DNA from: Agrobacterium larrymoorei
Lineage (GTDB): Bacteria; Pseudomonadota; Alphaproteobacteria; Rhizobiales; Rhizobiaceae
Assembly: GCF_030819275.1 (NCBI RefSeq)
Contig: NZ_JAUTBL010000002.1
Location: forward strand, 2,850,501-2,914,500
Length of the DNA stretch: 64,000 nucleotides
Reading direction: 5' to 3'
Made by a program: the position numbers and the translations under genes. Positions 47,613 through 56,478 of the stretch are shown here, in pieces; the first letter of the stretch is position 1; each line of letters opens with the position of its first letter. The notes beneath the pieces were generated by a model that did not search any database, was not told the DNA's origin, and was given only the letters and a program-made list of their open reading frames with translations.

Positions 47613-47716
47613 GCAAGGGGTGCGGATGCCGAAGACGGAATGCGAGACAGCGCAAACCGACATTCGACGAGACCGACTGACCGGAGCACCCCGCCCGGCA
47701 GACGTTTTGTTCTGAA

Positions 47717-47873
47717 ACGGCAGGTCTCCTGGCTTACGGCTTGTCTGAGCGCCCTTGCACCGCCTTCCCGGATCGAAATCCAGTGGCTTTACGGTGCGGG
47801 CTCGCCGCTTACAGTTGCGGGGGCAGCCACGGATTGGCCCAAAGAGCGGGCGGAACCGTGTTCCCTCTTAGCT
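47717..47873 (-). ncRNA. Cobalamin (B12) riboswitch
   Basis: On the - strand the conserved parts are present in order: GAGGGAACACGGTTCC, the core CCCCCGCAACTGTAAGCGG (47805-47823), GCCACTGG (47780-47787), and the closing AGCCAGGAGACCTGCC (about 47719-47734). It lies about 100 bases upstream of the DUF1636-like gene and would repress the operon when adenosylcobalamin is abundant. The divergent cobO is not downstream of it. Exact ends are approximate. Confidence 0.95.
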
Positions 47874-48035
47874 TTTCCCGTTGCCGGAAAAAGACCGTCA
47901 GTGCCTTACCTTTACGGGCAAGCCGCGCCGCGGTCAATGCAAGCCTTGCCATCCGCCTCATGGGCTCCATTGCGGAGGAGGGCGTTTTGACTATAGTCGC
48001 CGCTTCTAAAAACGGCTCGGAAGGATGTGGACATC

Positions 48036-48653
48036 ATGACACGCGAGATCAGCGACATCGAAGCCGCCCGCCACCGCGAGAAGATGGTGAACCGCAAGAG
48101 CGTGCAGGATGCGGAAGTGGCCGAGAAGACCATCGAAAAGGGTCTGCTGATGGTGAATACCGGCCCCGGCAAGGGCAAGTCCACCGCCGCCTTCGGCCTT
48201 GCGCTTCGAATGCTCGGCACAGGCAGACGCGTCGGCGTCGTCCAGTTCATCAAGGGTGCGTGGTCGACTGGCGAGCAGCAGGCGTTGACGATCTTCGGCG
48301 ACCGGGTGGAATGGCGCACCATGGGCGAGGGCTTCACCTGGGACACGCAGGATCTGAGGCGCGACGTCGCGGCAGCCACGAAAGCCTGGGACGAAGCCAA
48401 AATGCTGATGGCCGACGAAACGATTGGTCTTCTGGTGCTGGACGAGCTGAACATTGCGCTGCGCTATGACTATCTGGATCTGACAGAGGTCGTCGCCACC
48501 TTGCAGAGCCGCCGCCCCGATCTCCACATCATCGTCACCGGCCGTAATGCCAAGCCGCCTTTGATCGAAGCGGCCGACATGGTGACGGAAATGACGCTGG
48601 TGAAGCACCACTTCAAGGCAGGCGTCAAAGCCCAATCCGGCATCGAGTACTGA
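48036..48653 (+). CDS. cobO: Cob(I)yrinic acid a,c-diamide adenosyltransferase
   Basis: Attaches the adenosyl ligand to cobalt. The 205-residue protein of the CobA/CobO/BtuR family has the P-loop NTGPGKGKSTAAFGLALR near 41-58 and VLDELNIALRYDYLDL. ATG 48036 is preferred over GTG 48027, which lies within the AAGGAT ribosome-binding site region. It is divergent from the riboswitch operon and three bases upstream of cobQ. Confidence 0.95.
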   Translation: MTREISDIEAARHREKMVNRKSVQDAEVAEKTIEKGLLMVNTGPGKGKSTAAFGLALRMLGTGRRVGVVQFIKGAWSTGEQQALTIFGDRVEWRTMGEGFTWDTQDLRRDVAAATKAWDEAKMLMADETIGLLVLDELNIALRYDYLDLTEVVATLQSRRPDLHIIVTGRNAKPPLIEAADMVTEMTLVKHHFKAGVKAQSGIEY

Positions 48654-48656
48654 TCC

Positions 48657-50114
48657 ATGGCCGCCAGATCCATCATGTTTCAGGGAACCGGCTCGGATGT
48701 CGGCAAGTCGCTGATGGTGGCAGGTCTGGCGCGCGCCTTTACCCGACGCGGACTTTCGGTGTTGCCCTTCAAGCCGCAGAACATGTCCAATAACGCGGCA
48801 GTCACAGCCGATGGCGGCGAGATCGGCAGGGCGCAAGCTTTGCAGGCGCGCGCCGCTGGCGTGCCGCTGTCGGTGCACATGAACCCGGTTCTGTTGAAGC
48901 CGCAGAGCGAAACGGGTGCGCAGGTCGTCGTACAGGGCAAAATTCTCGGCAACGCCAAGGCAGCAGACTATCAACAGATGAAGGCCGGGCTGATGCCCCG
49001 GGTGCTCGAAAGCTTCGAGCATCTGAAAGCCCGCGCCGATCTGGTCCTCGTCGAAGGTGCCGGCAGCGCTTCGGAAGTCAATCTGCGCGCTAATGACATT
49101 GCCAATATGGGCTTTGCCAGTGCAGCCGATGTTCCCGTGATCCTGATCGGTGATATCGACCGGGGAGGGGTCATTGCCAGCCTCGTCGGCACGAAGACAG
49201 TGGTGGATGCGGACGACGCCTCGATGATTGAGGGATTCATCGTCAACCGTTTTCGCGGCGATCCTTCGCTGTTCGATGAAGGCATGCGGATTATTGCTCA
49301 ACACACAGGCTGGAGCTCCATCGGCCTCCTGCCCCATTTTGCCGATGCCGCTCGTCTGCCTGCCGAGGATGCGCTGGGTTTAACCGGCACCGGCCAATCA
49401 AAGCCCGGTGCGAAAATCCGCATTGCCGTGCCAATCCTGCCGCATATCTCCAATTTCGACGATCTCGATCCGCTCGATATGGAGCCGGATGTCGAGATGA
49501 TCCGCGTGCGCCCTGGAGCCGCCATTCCCGGCGATTGCGCCCTCATCCTGCTCTGCGGATCGAAATCCACGATTGCCGATCTGGACGTCTTGAAACAGGC
49601 GGGTTTCGATCTCGACATCAAGGCGCATCTTCGCCGTGGCGGCTTTGTGCTTGGTCTCTGCGGCGGCTATCAGATGCTGGGACGCTTGTTATCGGACCCT
49701 GACGGCATCGAAGGTCCGCCTTCCACCGTCGAAGGTCTTGGGCTGCTCAACGTCGAAACGGTGCTGACGGGAGACAAAAGGCTGCTCTCGGTAGGGGGGC
49801 GCAGCTTCGATGGTAAAGCCTTCTCCGGCTACGAAATGCATGTCGGTGTCACAAAGGGGGATGACTGCAATCGCCCCTTCGCTACGATCGGCAATCATAT
49901 CGACGGTGCAATCTCAGCGGACGGTCGCGTCTTCGGCACCTATGTCCATGGTCTGTTTGCCGAGGACGGACAGCGCAGCGCCTGGCTGCAAAGGCTTGGG
50001 GCGCAATCATCGGCGCTGAATTACGAGGCGCAGGTGGATGCGGTTCTGGATCGCCTAGCGGACCATATGGAGCGCCACCTCGATCTCGACGCGCTGCTGT
50101 CTATAGCACGGTAA
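48657..50114 (+). CDS. cobQ: Cobyric acid synthase
   Basis: Amidates four side chains (b, d, e, g) of adenosylcobyrinic acid diamide using glutamine. The 485 residues start with a dethiobiotin-synthetase-like ATPase domain ([27 protein letters not shown]) and end in a glutaminase domain with the nucleophile Cys in [11 protein letters not shown] and the His in FGTYVHGLF. Three bases after cobO. Its 3' end overlaps the convergent cobD by 14 bases. Confidence 0.96.
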   Translation: MAARSIMFQGTGSDVGKSLMVAGLARAFTRRGLSVLPFKPQNMSNNAAVTADGGEIGRAQALQARAAGVPLSVHMNPVLLKPQSETGAQVVVQGKILGNAKAADYQQMKAGLMPRVLESFEHLKARADLVLVEGAGSASEVNLRANDIANMGFASAADVPVILIGDIDRGGVIASLVGTKTVVDADDASMIEGFIVNRFRGDPSLFDEGMRIIAQHTGWSSIGLLPHFADAARLPAEDALGLTGTGQSKPGAKIRIAVPILPHISNFDDLDPLDMEPDVEMIRVRPGAAIPGDCALILLCGSKSTIADLDVLKQAGFDLDIKAHLRRGGFVLGLCGGYQMLGRLLSDPDGIEGPPSTVEGLGLLNVETVLTGDKRLLSVGGRSFDGKAFSGYEMHVGVTKGDDCNRPFATIGNHIDGAISADGRVFGTYVHGLFAEDGQRSAWLQRLGAQSSALNYEAQVDAVLDRLADHMERHLDLDALLSIAR

Positions 50115-51066
50115 CCAATGCCAGAAGACCGAAGAGCCCGATCAACAGACTGTCGGCGATCCGCGCGAGTTTCAGCGCCTGGCGAATATCGGCAGCGGTC
50201 AGATCCCGCCGTCCGCCTTCACCCATGAAGCGCGCCTGAATCATCTGTCCGCCATAGGAACGCGGCCCGGCAAGTGCAAAACCAAGCGCACCCGCCAGCG
50301 CCGATTCCGGCCAGCCGGCATTGGGAGACCGGTGATGCTTCGCATCGCGCGCGACGGCACGCATGGCAGCTTGCGGTGATGCGCCTTTGACGAAGACGGC
50401 AGCGACGATGAACAAAACAGCCGTCAGGCGCGAGGCGGGAAGATTCACCAGATCGTCTACTCGAGCCGATGCCCAACCAAAAGCCTCATGGCGCGGCGTG
50501 CGGTGACCGATCATACTGTCAGCGGTATTGATCGCCTTATAGCCAGCGCCGCCCGGTAGCCCGAGCAAACCGAGCCATAATGATGGCGCCACAATGCCAT
50601 CGGAAAAATTCTCCGCCAGGCTTTCGATGGCCGCCCGGCACACCGCCGCCTCATCCAGCTGATCCGGATCGCGGCCAACGATCATCGATACAGCTTTTCT
50701 GCCGCCTTCGAGGCCTTCGCTGTCCAGCGCGGTGGCAACTGCTTCGACATGCTGCTCCAGACTTTTTTGAGCTGGAAGCGAAGCACCGACGATGGCGACA
50801 AGCAACAACCCCAGCGGAAAAATCAGAAGGACATTCTGCAAGGCGAGCGCGATGGCAACGGTGACGCCGAGGAAGACCACGAGCGCCAGCACGCCTTTGG
50901 CTTCACGATTAGAAATTGATCCCTGTTCCCGGTTCCATTTTCTGTCAAGCAGCGCGATAAGCGAGCCGATCCATGTGACGGGATGGCCGATGCGGCGAAA
51001 CAGCCAGTCGGGATAGCCAACAAGGCGTTCGATCAAAAGCGACAGGAAAGCGAGAGCAAAGAACAT
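50101..51066 (-). CDS. cobD: Adenosylcobinamide-phosphate synthase CobD (CbiB)
   Basis: Membrane protein that joins aminopropanol phosphate to cobyric acid. The 321-residue product begins [20 protein letters not shown], contains [18 protein letters not shown] and [15 protein letters not shown], and [17 protein letters not shown], all CbiB hallmarks, with several membrane helices. Its ATG at 51066 overlaps the divergent cobC ATG inside CATG, and its stop overlaps cobQ, so it has no flanking non-coding DNA at all. Confidence 0.95.
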   Translation of the reverse strand: MFFALAFLSLLIERLVGYPDWLFRRIGHPVTWIGSLIALLDRKWNREQGSISNREAKGVLALVVFLGVTVAIALALQNVLLIFPLGLLLVAIVGASLPAQKSLEQHVEAVATALDSEGLEGGRKAVSMIVGRDPDQLDEAAVCRAAIESLAENFSDGIVAPSLWLGLLGLPGGAGYKAINTADSMIGHRTPRHEAFGWASARVDDLVNLPASRLTAVLFIVAAVFVKGASPQAAMRAVARDAKHHRSPNAGWPESALAGALGFALAGPRSYGGQMIQARFMGEGGRRDLTAADIRQALKLARIADSLLIGLFGLLALVTVL

Positions 51067-52093
51067 GGGCGATACTGGACCGGTGACTATGCAGGCTGCG
51101 ATCCGTCATGGTGGCGATCTGGGGCGGGCGCGTGCGTCTTTTCCGCTGGCACCGGAACCCTGGATCGATCTCTCCACGGGGATCAATCCGCATTCCTATC
51201 CGCATTCTCCCATTCCTGCCAGCGCCTTTGCCCGCCTGCCGGAGCCTTCCGCCTTAAACCGCTTGAAGGAGATTGCCGCCACAGCCTTCGGCGCGCCCTC
51301 TGCAGCGCATATCGCCGCGGCACCCGGAACGCAGATGCTGATGCCGCTTCTGGCCGAACTCGCTCTGCAACGAGGTGCAAAACGAGCGGCGGTTTTCACA
51401 CCCGCTTACGCGGAACATGCCAGGACGGCGCGAATGGCGGGCCTCGACGTTGCGGAGGTGTCCAATTTCTCGAACCTCTCCGATTTCGACTACGCCGTCG
51501 TCATCAATCCGAACAACCCGAATGGTCGGGTCATGGGGCGGGGTGACCTTCTCGCTCTCGCAGCCGACATGAGCCGCAAAGGCGGCCTGCTGGTGATCGA
51601 TGAGGCATTCATTGAAACCGGCTATGGTGAGAGTTTGGCCGACACCACTGAGACCGGTGAACTGATTGTTCTGCGATCCTTCGGCAAATTCTATGGAATG
51701 GCGGGGTTGCGCCTCGGCTTTGCGGTTGCGCAGCCGGAGATTGCCACAAGGTTGGAGCAGCGCATGGGGCCGTGGGCTGTGTCAGGCCCGGCGCTGCATG
51801 TGGCGTCGGAAGCGCTGGCAGACAATGGCTGGCGTGACAACATGCGACTCCGGCTAAGGACAGACGTTGCGCGTCTTGACGCAATATTGACGAGCGCAGG
51901 TCTCACCGTCGTGGGCGGCACCAGTCTTTTCCGTCTGGTCCGTGACGAGAAGACCACCACGATCTTCGAACATCTCGCCAATCGCGGCATTCTCGTCCGC
52001 ATCTTCGATGAGCGTCCGAACGATATGCGCTTCGGACTTCCTAGCACGGAAGCGGAATGGGCGAAGCTCGAAGCCGCTCTTTCGGAACTTTAG
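51065..52093 (+). CDS. cobC: Threonine-phosphate decarboxylase-like aminotransferase CobC
   Basis: PLP enzyme of the aspartate-aminotransferase fold that supplies (R)-1-amino-2-propanol phosphate. The 342 residues have the substrate region DLSTGINPHSYP, NPNNPNGR, VIDEAFIE and the PLP lysine in LRSFGKFYGMAGLRLGFA. ATG 51065 gives the family N-terminus; an ATG 24 bases further in (51089) is possible and would free the overlap with cobD. Last of the cob cluster. Confidence 0.93.
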   Translation: MGDTGPVTMQAAIRHGGDLGRARASFPLAPEPWIDLSTGINPHSYPHSPIPASAFARLPEPSALNRLKEIAATAFGAPSAAHIAAAPGTQMLMPLLAELALQRGAKRAAVFTPAYAEHARTARMAGLDVAEVSNFSNLSDFDYAVVINPNNPNGRVMGRGDLLALAADMSRKGGLLVIDEAFIETGYGESLADTTETGELIVLRSFGKFYGMAGLRLGFAVAQPEIATRLEQRMGPWAVSGPALHVASEALADNGWRDNMRLRLRTDVARLDAILTSAGLTVVGGTSLFRLVRDEKTTTIFEHLANRGILVRIFDERPNDMRFGLPSTEAEWAKLEAALSEL

Positions 52094-52110
52094 ATCTTCC
52101 GGTCAGCGTC

Positions 52111-52142
52111 AAAAAAATATGCTCGGGACACGCCCGAGCATA
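52111..52142 (-). terminator. Rho-independent terminator after the fuconate dehydratase gene
   Basis: TATGCTCGGG / CCCGAGCATA is a 10-bp perfect stem with a 5-base loop. On the - strand it is followed by seven T, so it ends the sugar-catabolic operon. On the + strand the following sequence is A-rich, so it is a poor terminator for cobC. Confidence 0.9.
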
Positions 52143-52170
52143 AAAAGGTCCGGGAGGAGAACTCGGAACC

Positions 52171-53448
52171 TCAGCCCTTGAAGGTATAAGCCTCAATGGA
52201 CTCCGGCTTCATTTCGATGGAGAAGCCCGCCATCTTCGGCGGCATGTAAGCGGCGTTCTGGATATCGCACGGCTCGAAGAAGTGCTCGTGCAGGTGATCG
52301 ACATACTCGATCACGCGGCCTTCCTTGGTACCGGACACCACCAGATAATCGATCATCGACAGATGCTGAACGTATTCGCACAGACCCACGCCACCGGCGT
52401 GCGGCCAAACGGGCAGATTGTATTTCGCGGCGATCAGCAGAACGGCAAGGACCTCGTTCAAACCGCCCATGCGGCAGCTATCGATCTGCACGACGTCAAT
52501 CGCGCCCTCGGCGATGAACTGCTTGAACATGATGCGGTTCTGGCACATTTCACCGGTCGCGACCTTCACCGAACCAATGGCCTGGCGGATCTTGCGGTGA
52601 CCGGCAACATCGTCCGGGCTCGTTGGCTCTTCGATGAAGAAGGGCTTGCAGAAGGCGAGCTTGTTGACCCACTCGATGGCCTGATCGACTTCCCAGACCT
52701 GATTGGCATCGATCATCAGATAGCGATCTGGACCGATAACCTCACGGGCGATGGTGAGGCGACGAATATCGTCCTCCAGATCGCGGCCAACCTTCATCTT
52801 CACGTGGTTGAAGCCGGCATCGATCGCTTCGTGGCAAAGGCGACGAAGCTTTTCGTCGCTATAACCGAGCCAACCGGCCGAAGTGGTGTAGCAGGCGTAG
52901 CCCTCGGATTTCAGGATATCGACGCGCTCCTTCTTGCCGGCTTCCGCCTTCTTCAGGATGGCGAGCGCATCCTCCCGCGTCAGAACGTCGGTCAGGTAGC
53001 GATAGTCGACGATATCGGCGATCTCTTCAGCGCTCATATCGGCCACGAACTGCCAGACAGGCTTGCCAGCCTGCTTGGCGAGCAGATCCCATACGGCGTT
53101 GACGACGGCGCCGGTGGCCAGATGCATCGCCCCCTTGTCGGGGCCGATCCAGCGCAGCTGGCTGTCGCTCGTCAGATGGCGCCAATATTTGCCGGGATTC
53201 TCGATGACGGTGGCGAGATCGGTTCCAACGACCAGATGACGCATCGCCTTGATTGCCATGCAGCAGATATCGTTGCCGCGGCCAATGGTGAAGGTCAGTC
53301 CATGACCCTTCAACGAAGGCTCATCCGTATCAAGAATGACGTAAGCCGCCGAGTAATCCGGATCTGGATTCATCGCATCCGAGCCATCGAGGCTCTGTGA
53401 GGTGGGGAAGCGCAGATCGAAAACGCGCAGGTCGGTAATCTTGGTCAT
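52171..53448 (-). CDS. L-fuconate dehydratase, enolase superfamily
   Basis: Dehydrates L-fuconate to 2-keto-3-deoxy-L-fuconate using Mg2+. The 425-residue protein matches the mandelate-racemase subgroup: KxK base in HVKMKVGRD (about 216), metal ligands Asp in MIDANQVW (about 247), Glu in FIEEPTSP (about 271), Glu in ATGEMCQN (about 299), and the catalytic His in WPHAGGVGL (about 348). N-terminal SAYAVILDT-like strand and GRGNDICCMAI resemble characterised FucD. Promiscuity toward L-galactonate or D-arabinonate is known in the family. Last gene of the operon. Confidence 0.9.
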   Translation of the reverse strand: MTKITDLRVFDLRFPTSQSLDGSDAMNPDPDYSAAYVILDTDEPSLKGHGLTFTIGRGNDICCMAIKAMRHLVVGTDLATVIENPGKYWRHLTSDSQLRWIGPDKGAMHLATGAVVNAVWDLLAKQAGKPVWQFVADMSAEEIADIVDYRYLTDVLTREDALAILKKAEAGKKERVDILKSEGYACYTTSAGWLGYSDEKLRRLCHEAIDAGFNHVKMKVGRDLEDDIRRLTIAREVIGPDRYLMIDANQVWEVDQAIEWVNKLAFCKPFFIEEPTSPDDVAGHRKIRQAIGSVKVATGEMCQNRIMFKQFIAEGAIDVVQIDSCRMGGLNEVLAVLLIAAKYNLPVWPHAGGVGLCEYVQHLSMIDYLVVSGTKEGRVIEYVDHLHEHFFEPCDIQNAAYMPPKMAGFSIEMKPESIEAYTFKG

Positions 53449-53500
53449 GGCCGTTTACTCGCGGTCAGGGGTCATTGAATGAGGGAGGCTCGTCGGCATT

Positions 53501-54511
53501 TCAGGCCACTTCCACCATGCCTTTGATGACGCCGGCGCGCGGGTCAGTCAGGCTGGCAAAGTTGGCTGGCACTTCGGCGAGCGTCATGCGGTGGGTGATG
53601 AGAGCGTCCGGCACACGACCGGCACGCAGGGCTTGCAGCACCCGCTCGAAATCTTCCGGCGTTGCGTTGCGGCTGCCAAGCAATGTCGTCTCGCGTTTGT
53701 GGAATTCCGGGTCATTGAAGCTGATGTCGCTGGCAACGATGGAGACGAGGACATAAGCGCCGCCATGGCCGACGAAGGAGAAGCCGCGCTCCATGGCCTT
53801 TGGATTGCCGGTGGCATCGAAGACGACATCGAAGAAGTTTCCTTCGGTAATCTCGCTCAGACGATCCTTGTCGCCTTCGCCGAGCTGGACGATATTGGCG
53901 ACGCCGAGATGATCGCGGCAGAAGGATAGCCGGTCTTCGCGGCTGTCGATCATCGTCACCGTCGCGCCATTCATCACGGCAAAGACCGCAACGGCCATGC
54001 CGATCGGACCGGCACCGACGATCAGCACATGCTGGTCCTTCTCGACCGCACCGCGACGCACCGCATGCGCCCCGATCGCCAGGAACTCCGTCATTGCGGC
54101 CTGATCGAGGGATAGCCCTTCTGCCTTCAGCACAAACTGCTGGGGCACGCTCAGATACTCCACCATGCCACCATCGCGATGCACGCCGAGTACGCCGATG
54201 TTACGGCAGCAATTGCTCTTGCCCTTCAGGCAGGCGCTGCAATGGCCGCAGGACATGTAGGGAATAATGGTGACAATATCGCCGGTCGAAAGGCTGCTGC
54301 CCTGCGGCGCTTCCTTGACCGTACCAGCCAACTCATGGCCCATGATCCGCGGATAGGAGAGGTAGGGCTGGTTGCCGGTGAAGATGTGCAAATCCGTGCC
54401 GCAGACACCGATGCGGCGAATACGGACCAGAACTTCATTCTCCGCTCGAGACGGCTTTGGCAGTTCCTTGGAAACGAGGAGACCGGGTTTGTCGCAGAAG
54501 ATCGCCAGCAT
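53501..54511 (-). CDS. Zinc-dependent medium-chain dehydrogenase
   Basis: The 336-residue protein has the catalytic-zinc Cys in GVCGTDLHIF, MGHELAG, the four structural-zinc cysteines in SCGHCSACLKGKSNCC, and the NAD-binding VLIVGAGPIGMAVAVFA. From its place between fuconate dehydratase and lactonase genes it probably oxidises a hydroxyl of 2-keto-3-deoxy-L-fuconate or of L-galactonate; this is inference. Three bases after the lactonase stop. Confidence 0.85.
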   Translation of the reverse strand: MLAIFCDKPGLLVSKELPKPSRAENEVLVRIRRIGVCGTDLHIFTGNQPYLSYPRIMGHELAGTVKEAPQGSSLSTGDIVTIIPYMSCGHCSACLKGKSNCCRNIGVLGVHRDGGMVEYLSVPQQFVLKAEGLSLDQAAMTEFLAIGAHAVRRGAVEKDQHVLIVGAGPIGMAVAVFAVMNGATVTMIDSREDRLSFCRDHLGVANIVQLGEGDKDRLSEITEGNFFDVVFDATGNPKAMERGFSFVGHGGAYVLVSIVASDISFNDPEFHKRETTLLGSRNATPEDFERVLQALRAGRVPDALITHRMTLAEVPANFASLTDPRAGVIKGMVEVA

Positions 54512-54514
54512 GAA

Positions 54515-55336
54515 TCACCTGTCCGAAAGAGAATAAAAATCTATGGCGTTTCCGCCGAAAACCTTGGAGTGGTGCTCTTGCGGAACCACATCCCGGCAAA
54601 AGTCCAACCAGCCTTGATAGTCGCCAGCAAGGCGGATCACCGGCCAGTCGCTACCGAAAATCACCTTTTCCGGGCCGAAGAGCTCCAGGATCGTTTCAGC
54701 ATAGGGCCGAACCGCTTCCGGCTTCTGATCTCCGCGCTCCACCAGAAGACCGGAGAGCTTGCAGTAAACATTGGGCAGGGCGGCGAGAGCGGCCATGTCG
54801 CTTCGCCAGTCGACATAATGGCCTGTCGCAATCTTGGGCTTTGCGCCATGATCGATGACGATCTTCAATGCCGGGTGACGGCTGGCAAAACGCAGCAGAT
54901 AGGGCAGATGCGGCGGCAGAACCAGCGCATCGAAAACGAGGCCATTTTCCACCAGCGCTTCGACGGCAGGATCGAGTGCCGGATCGTCGATCCATTGCAC
55001 GTCGGCAATGTCCTGCAACATCGGGCGCACGCCTTTCAGGGCGCGATGGGAGGCAAGTCGGGCGATTTGTTGCGGCGCATCCGCGGCCTTCATGTCCACC
55101 CAACCCACGACGCCCTTGATGAAGCTGTTGTCATCGGCAAGCGCCAGCATGAAATCCGTATCGGCAGCTTGTTCCATCGTCTGCACCAGCACGGTCCCGG
55201 AGACACCAGCCTTTTCCAGCAAGGGCTGAAGATCTACGGGCAAAAAATCCCGATAGATCGCCTCAAGCGAAGCCGGCGGCCATTGGCCCTGCCGGTCTTT
55301 CAGCAGCCAGAAATGCTGATGGGCATCGATGAGCAT
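54515..55336 (-). CDS. L-fuconolactonase-like amidohydrolase (COG3618)
   Basis: Hydrolyses sugar lactones to the acid. The 273-residue TIM barrel has the HxH motif in LIDAHQHFW (His6, His8), GWVDMKA, the second metal/His region IVIDHGAKP, and the late Asp in IFGSDWPV. It fits between sugar dehydrogenase (aldo/keto reductase, four bases upstream) and fuconate dehydratase steps. Substrate inferred from context. Confidence 0.85.
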   Translation of the reverse strand: MLIDAHQHFWLLKDRQGQWPPASLEAIYRDFLPVDLQPLLEKAGVSGTVLVQTMEQAADTDFMLALADDNSFIKGVVGWVDMKAADAPQQIARLASHRALKGVRPMLQDIADVQWIDDPALDPAVEALVENGLVFDALVLPPHLPYLLRFASRHPALKIVIDHGAKPKIATGHYVDWRSDMAALAALPNVYCKLSGLLVERGDQKPEAVRPYAETILELFGPEKVIFGSDWPVIRLAGDYQGWLDFCRDVVPQEHHSKVFGGNAIDFYSLSDR

Positions 55337-55340
55337 GGCG

Positions 55341-56354
55341 TCAGCCCTTTGCCCCTGGAACGGGTGAACCTTCGGCGATCAGACCGCGACGGTGCAACTC
55401 GGCCCAGAACGCGTCCGGAATCTCCTGCTCGAACCAGGCGATGTTGGAAGTCAGCTGCTCGGCATTGCGCGCGCCGGAAACGACGGTCACCGAGGCAGGG
55501 TGAGCCAGCGGGAACTGCAGCGCAGCCGCCTGAAGCGAGACACCCATCTCCTCGCAGACATCATGCAGTGCATCCACCCGTGCCAGAAGCTCGGCCGGTG
55601 CGTCCTTGTAATTGAACTTGCGATTACCGGCCAGAATGCCGGAATTGAAGGCACCGGCAACCACGATGCCGACACCCTTTTCAGCGCAGACATTCATGAA
55701 GTTCAGGCTCTGCTGTTCCAGAAGCGTATAACGCCCGGCGAGCATGGCGGCGTCGATATCGAATACCTCCATGGCGTCACGCACCACCTCCCACTCGTTG
55801 ACGCCGAGACCGACGGCCTTCGTGGAGCCTTCGTCGCGCAGCTTGCCGAGCGCCTTGAAGCCACCACCCGTCGTCAGCTGATCCCAATAGTGCTGGTGCT
55901 TGTCGCCATGGGTGTAAGGGCCGATGTCGTGGATATAGAGAATGTCGGGCTTGAGAACGCCGAGCCGCTGCTGGCTTGCCTCAAAGGAGCGCATGATAGC
56001 GTCGTAGGAATAGTCGTAGACCGGCCGGAACGGCAGCGGCGCGACATAGGTATCTTCTTCCGGTCCGACGGTTTCATCCGGCACCATGACCCGGCCGACC
56101 TTAGTGCTCAGCGTATATTCGCTGCGGTCATGCTCGGTCACCATCGTGCCGAGACGACGCTCGGAGCGGGTGTAGCCATAGAAGGGCGCGGTATCGAAGT
56201 AACGCATGCCGCTGTCCCAGGCCTTATCGAAAGCGCCCTTGGATTCCTCATAAGGCGTGATGCGATAGAGGTTGCCCATCTGCGCACAGCCAAGACCCAT
56301 GAGGGTCACTTCGACATCTCTATGCGGCAATTTGCGTGTATCGGAGACCTTCAT
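55341..56354 (-). CDS. Aldo/keto reductase, D-threo-aldose (L-fucose) 1-dehydrogenase-like
   Basis: Oxidises the anomeric carbon of L-fucose or L-galactose to the lactone. The 337-residue protein has the aldo/keto reductase tetrad: Asp and Tyr in YFDTAPFYGYTRSERRLG, Lys in LSTKVGR, His in YIHDIGPYTHG, and the cofactor-site end VTVVSGARNAEQL. Start ATG 56354 gives the family N-terminus (KLPHRDVEVTLMGLG); ATG 56378 is an alternative; neither has a strong ribosome-binding site. Follows the importer genes after a 124-base gap containing a hairpin. Confidence 0.88.
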   Translation of the reverse strand: MKVSDTRKLPHRDVEVTLMGLGCAQMGNLYRITPYEESKGAFDKAWDSGMRYFDTAPFYGYTRSERRLGTMVTEHDRSEYTLSTKVGRVMVPDETVGPEEDTYVAPLPFRPVYDYSYDAIMRSFEASQQRLGVLKPDILYIHDIGPYTHGDKHQHYWDQLTTGGGFKALGKLRDEGSTKAVGLGVNEWEVVRDAMEVFDIDAAMLAGRYTLLEQQSLNFMNVCAEKGVGIVVAGAFNSGILAGNRKFNYKDAPAELLARVDALHDVCEEMGVSLQAAALQFPLAHPASVTVVSGARNAEQLTSNIAWFEQEIPDAFWAELHRRGLIAEGSPVPGAKG

Positions 56355-56437
56355 GGCGGGCACTTTCACATTTTTCATCTGGTGGCGATGGTCGCACGAC
56401 ATGCGACCATCTGCTTTGCACGTCTCGTATGGAATTT

Positions 56438-56468
56438 CGTCACGCCCAAGGTCGGCTCAGGCGTGACG
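56438..56468. repeat. Hairpin after the sugar-binding protein gene
   Basis: CGTCACGCC-N13-GGCGTGACG, 9-bp perfect arms, ten bases past the stop of the binding-protein gene on the - strand, without a T-run. Such hairpins often stabilise the mRNA of the abundant binding protein and reduce read-through to the enzymes. Confidence 0.65.
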
Positions 56469-56478
56469 CAGGAGGATT

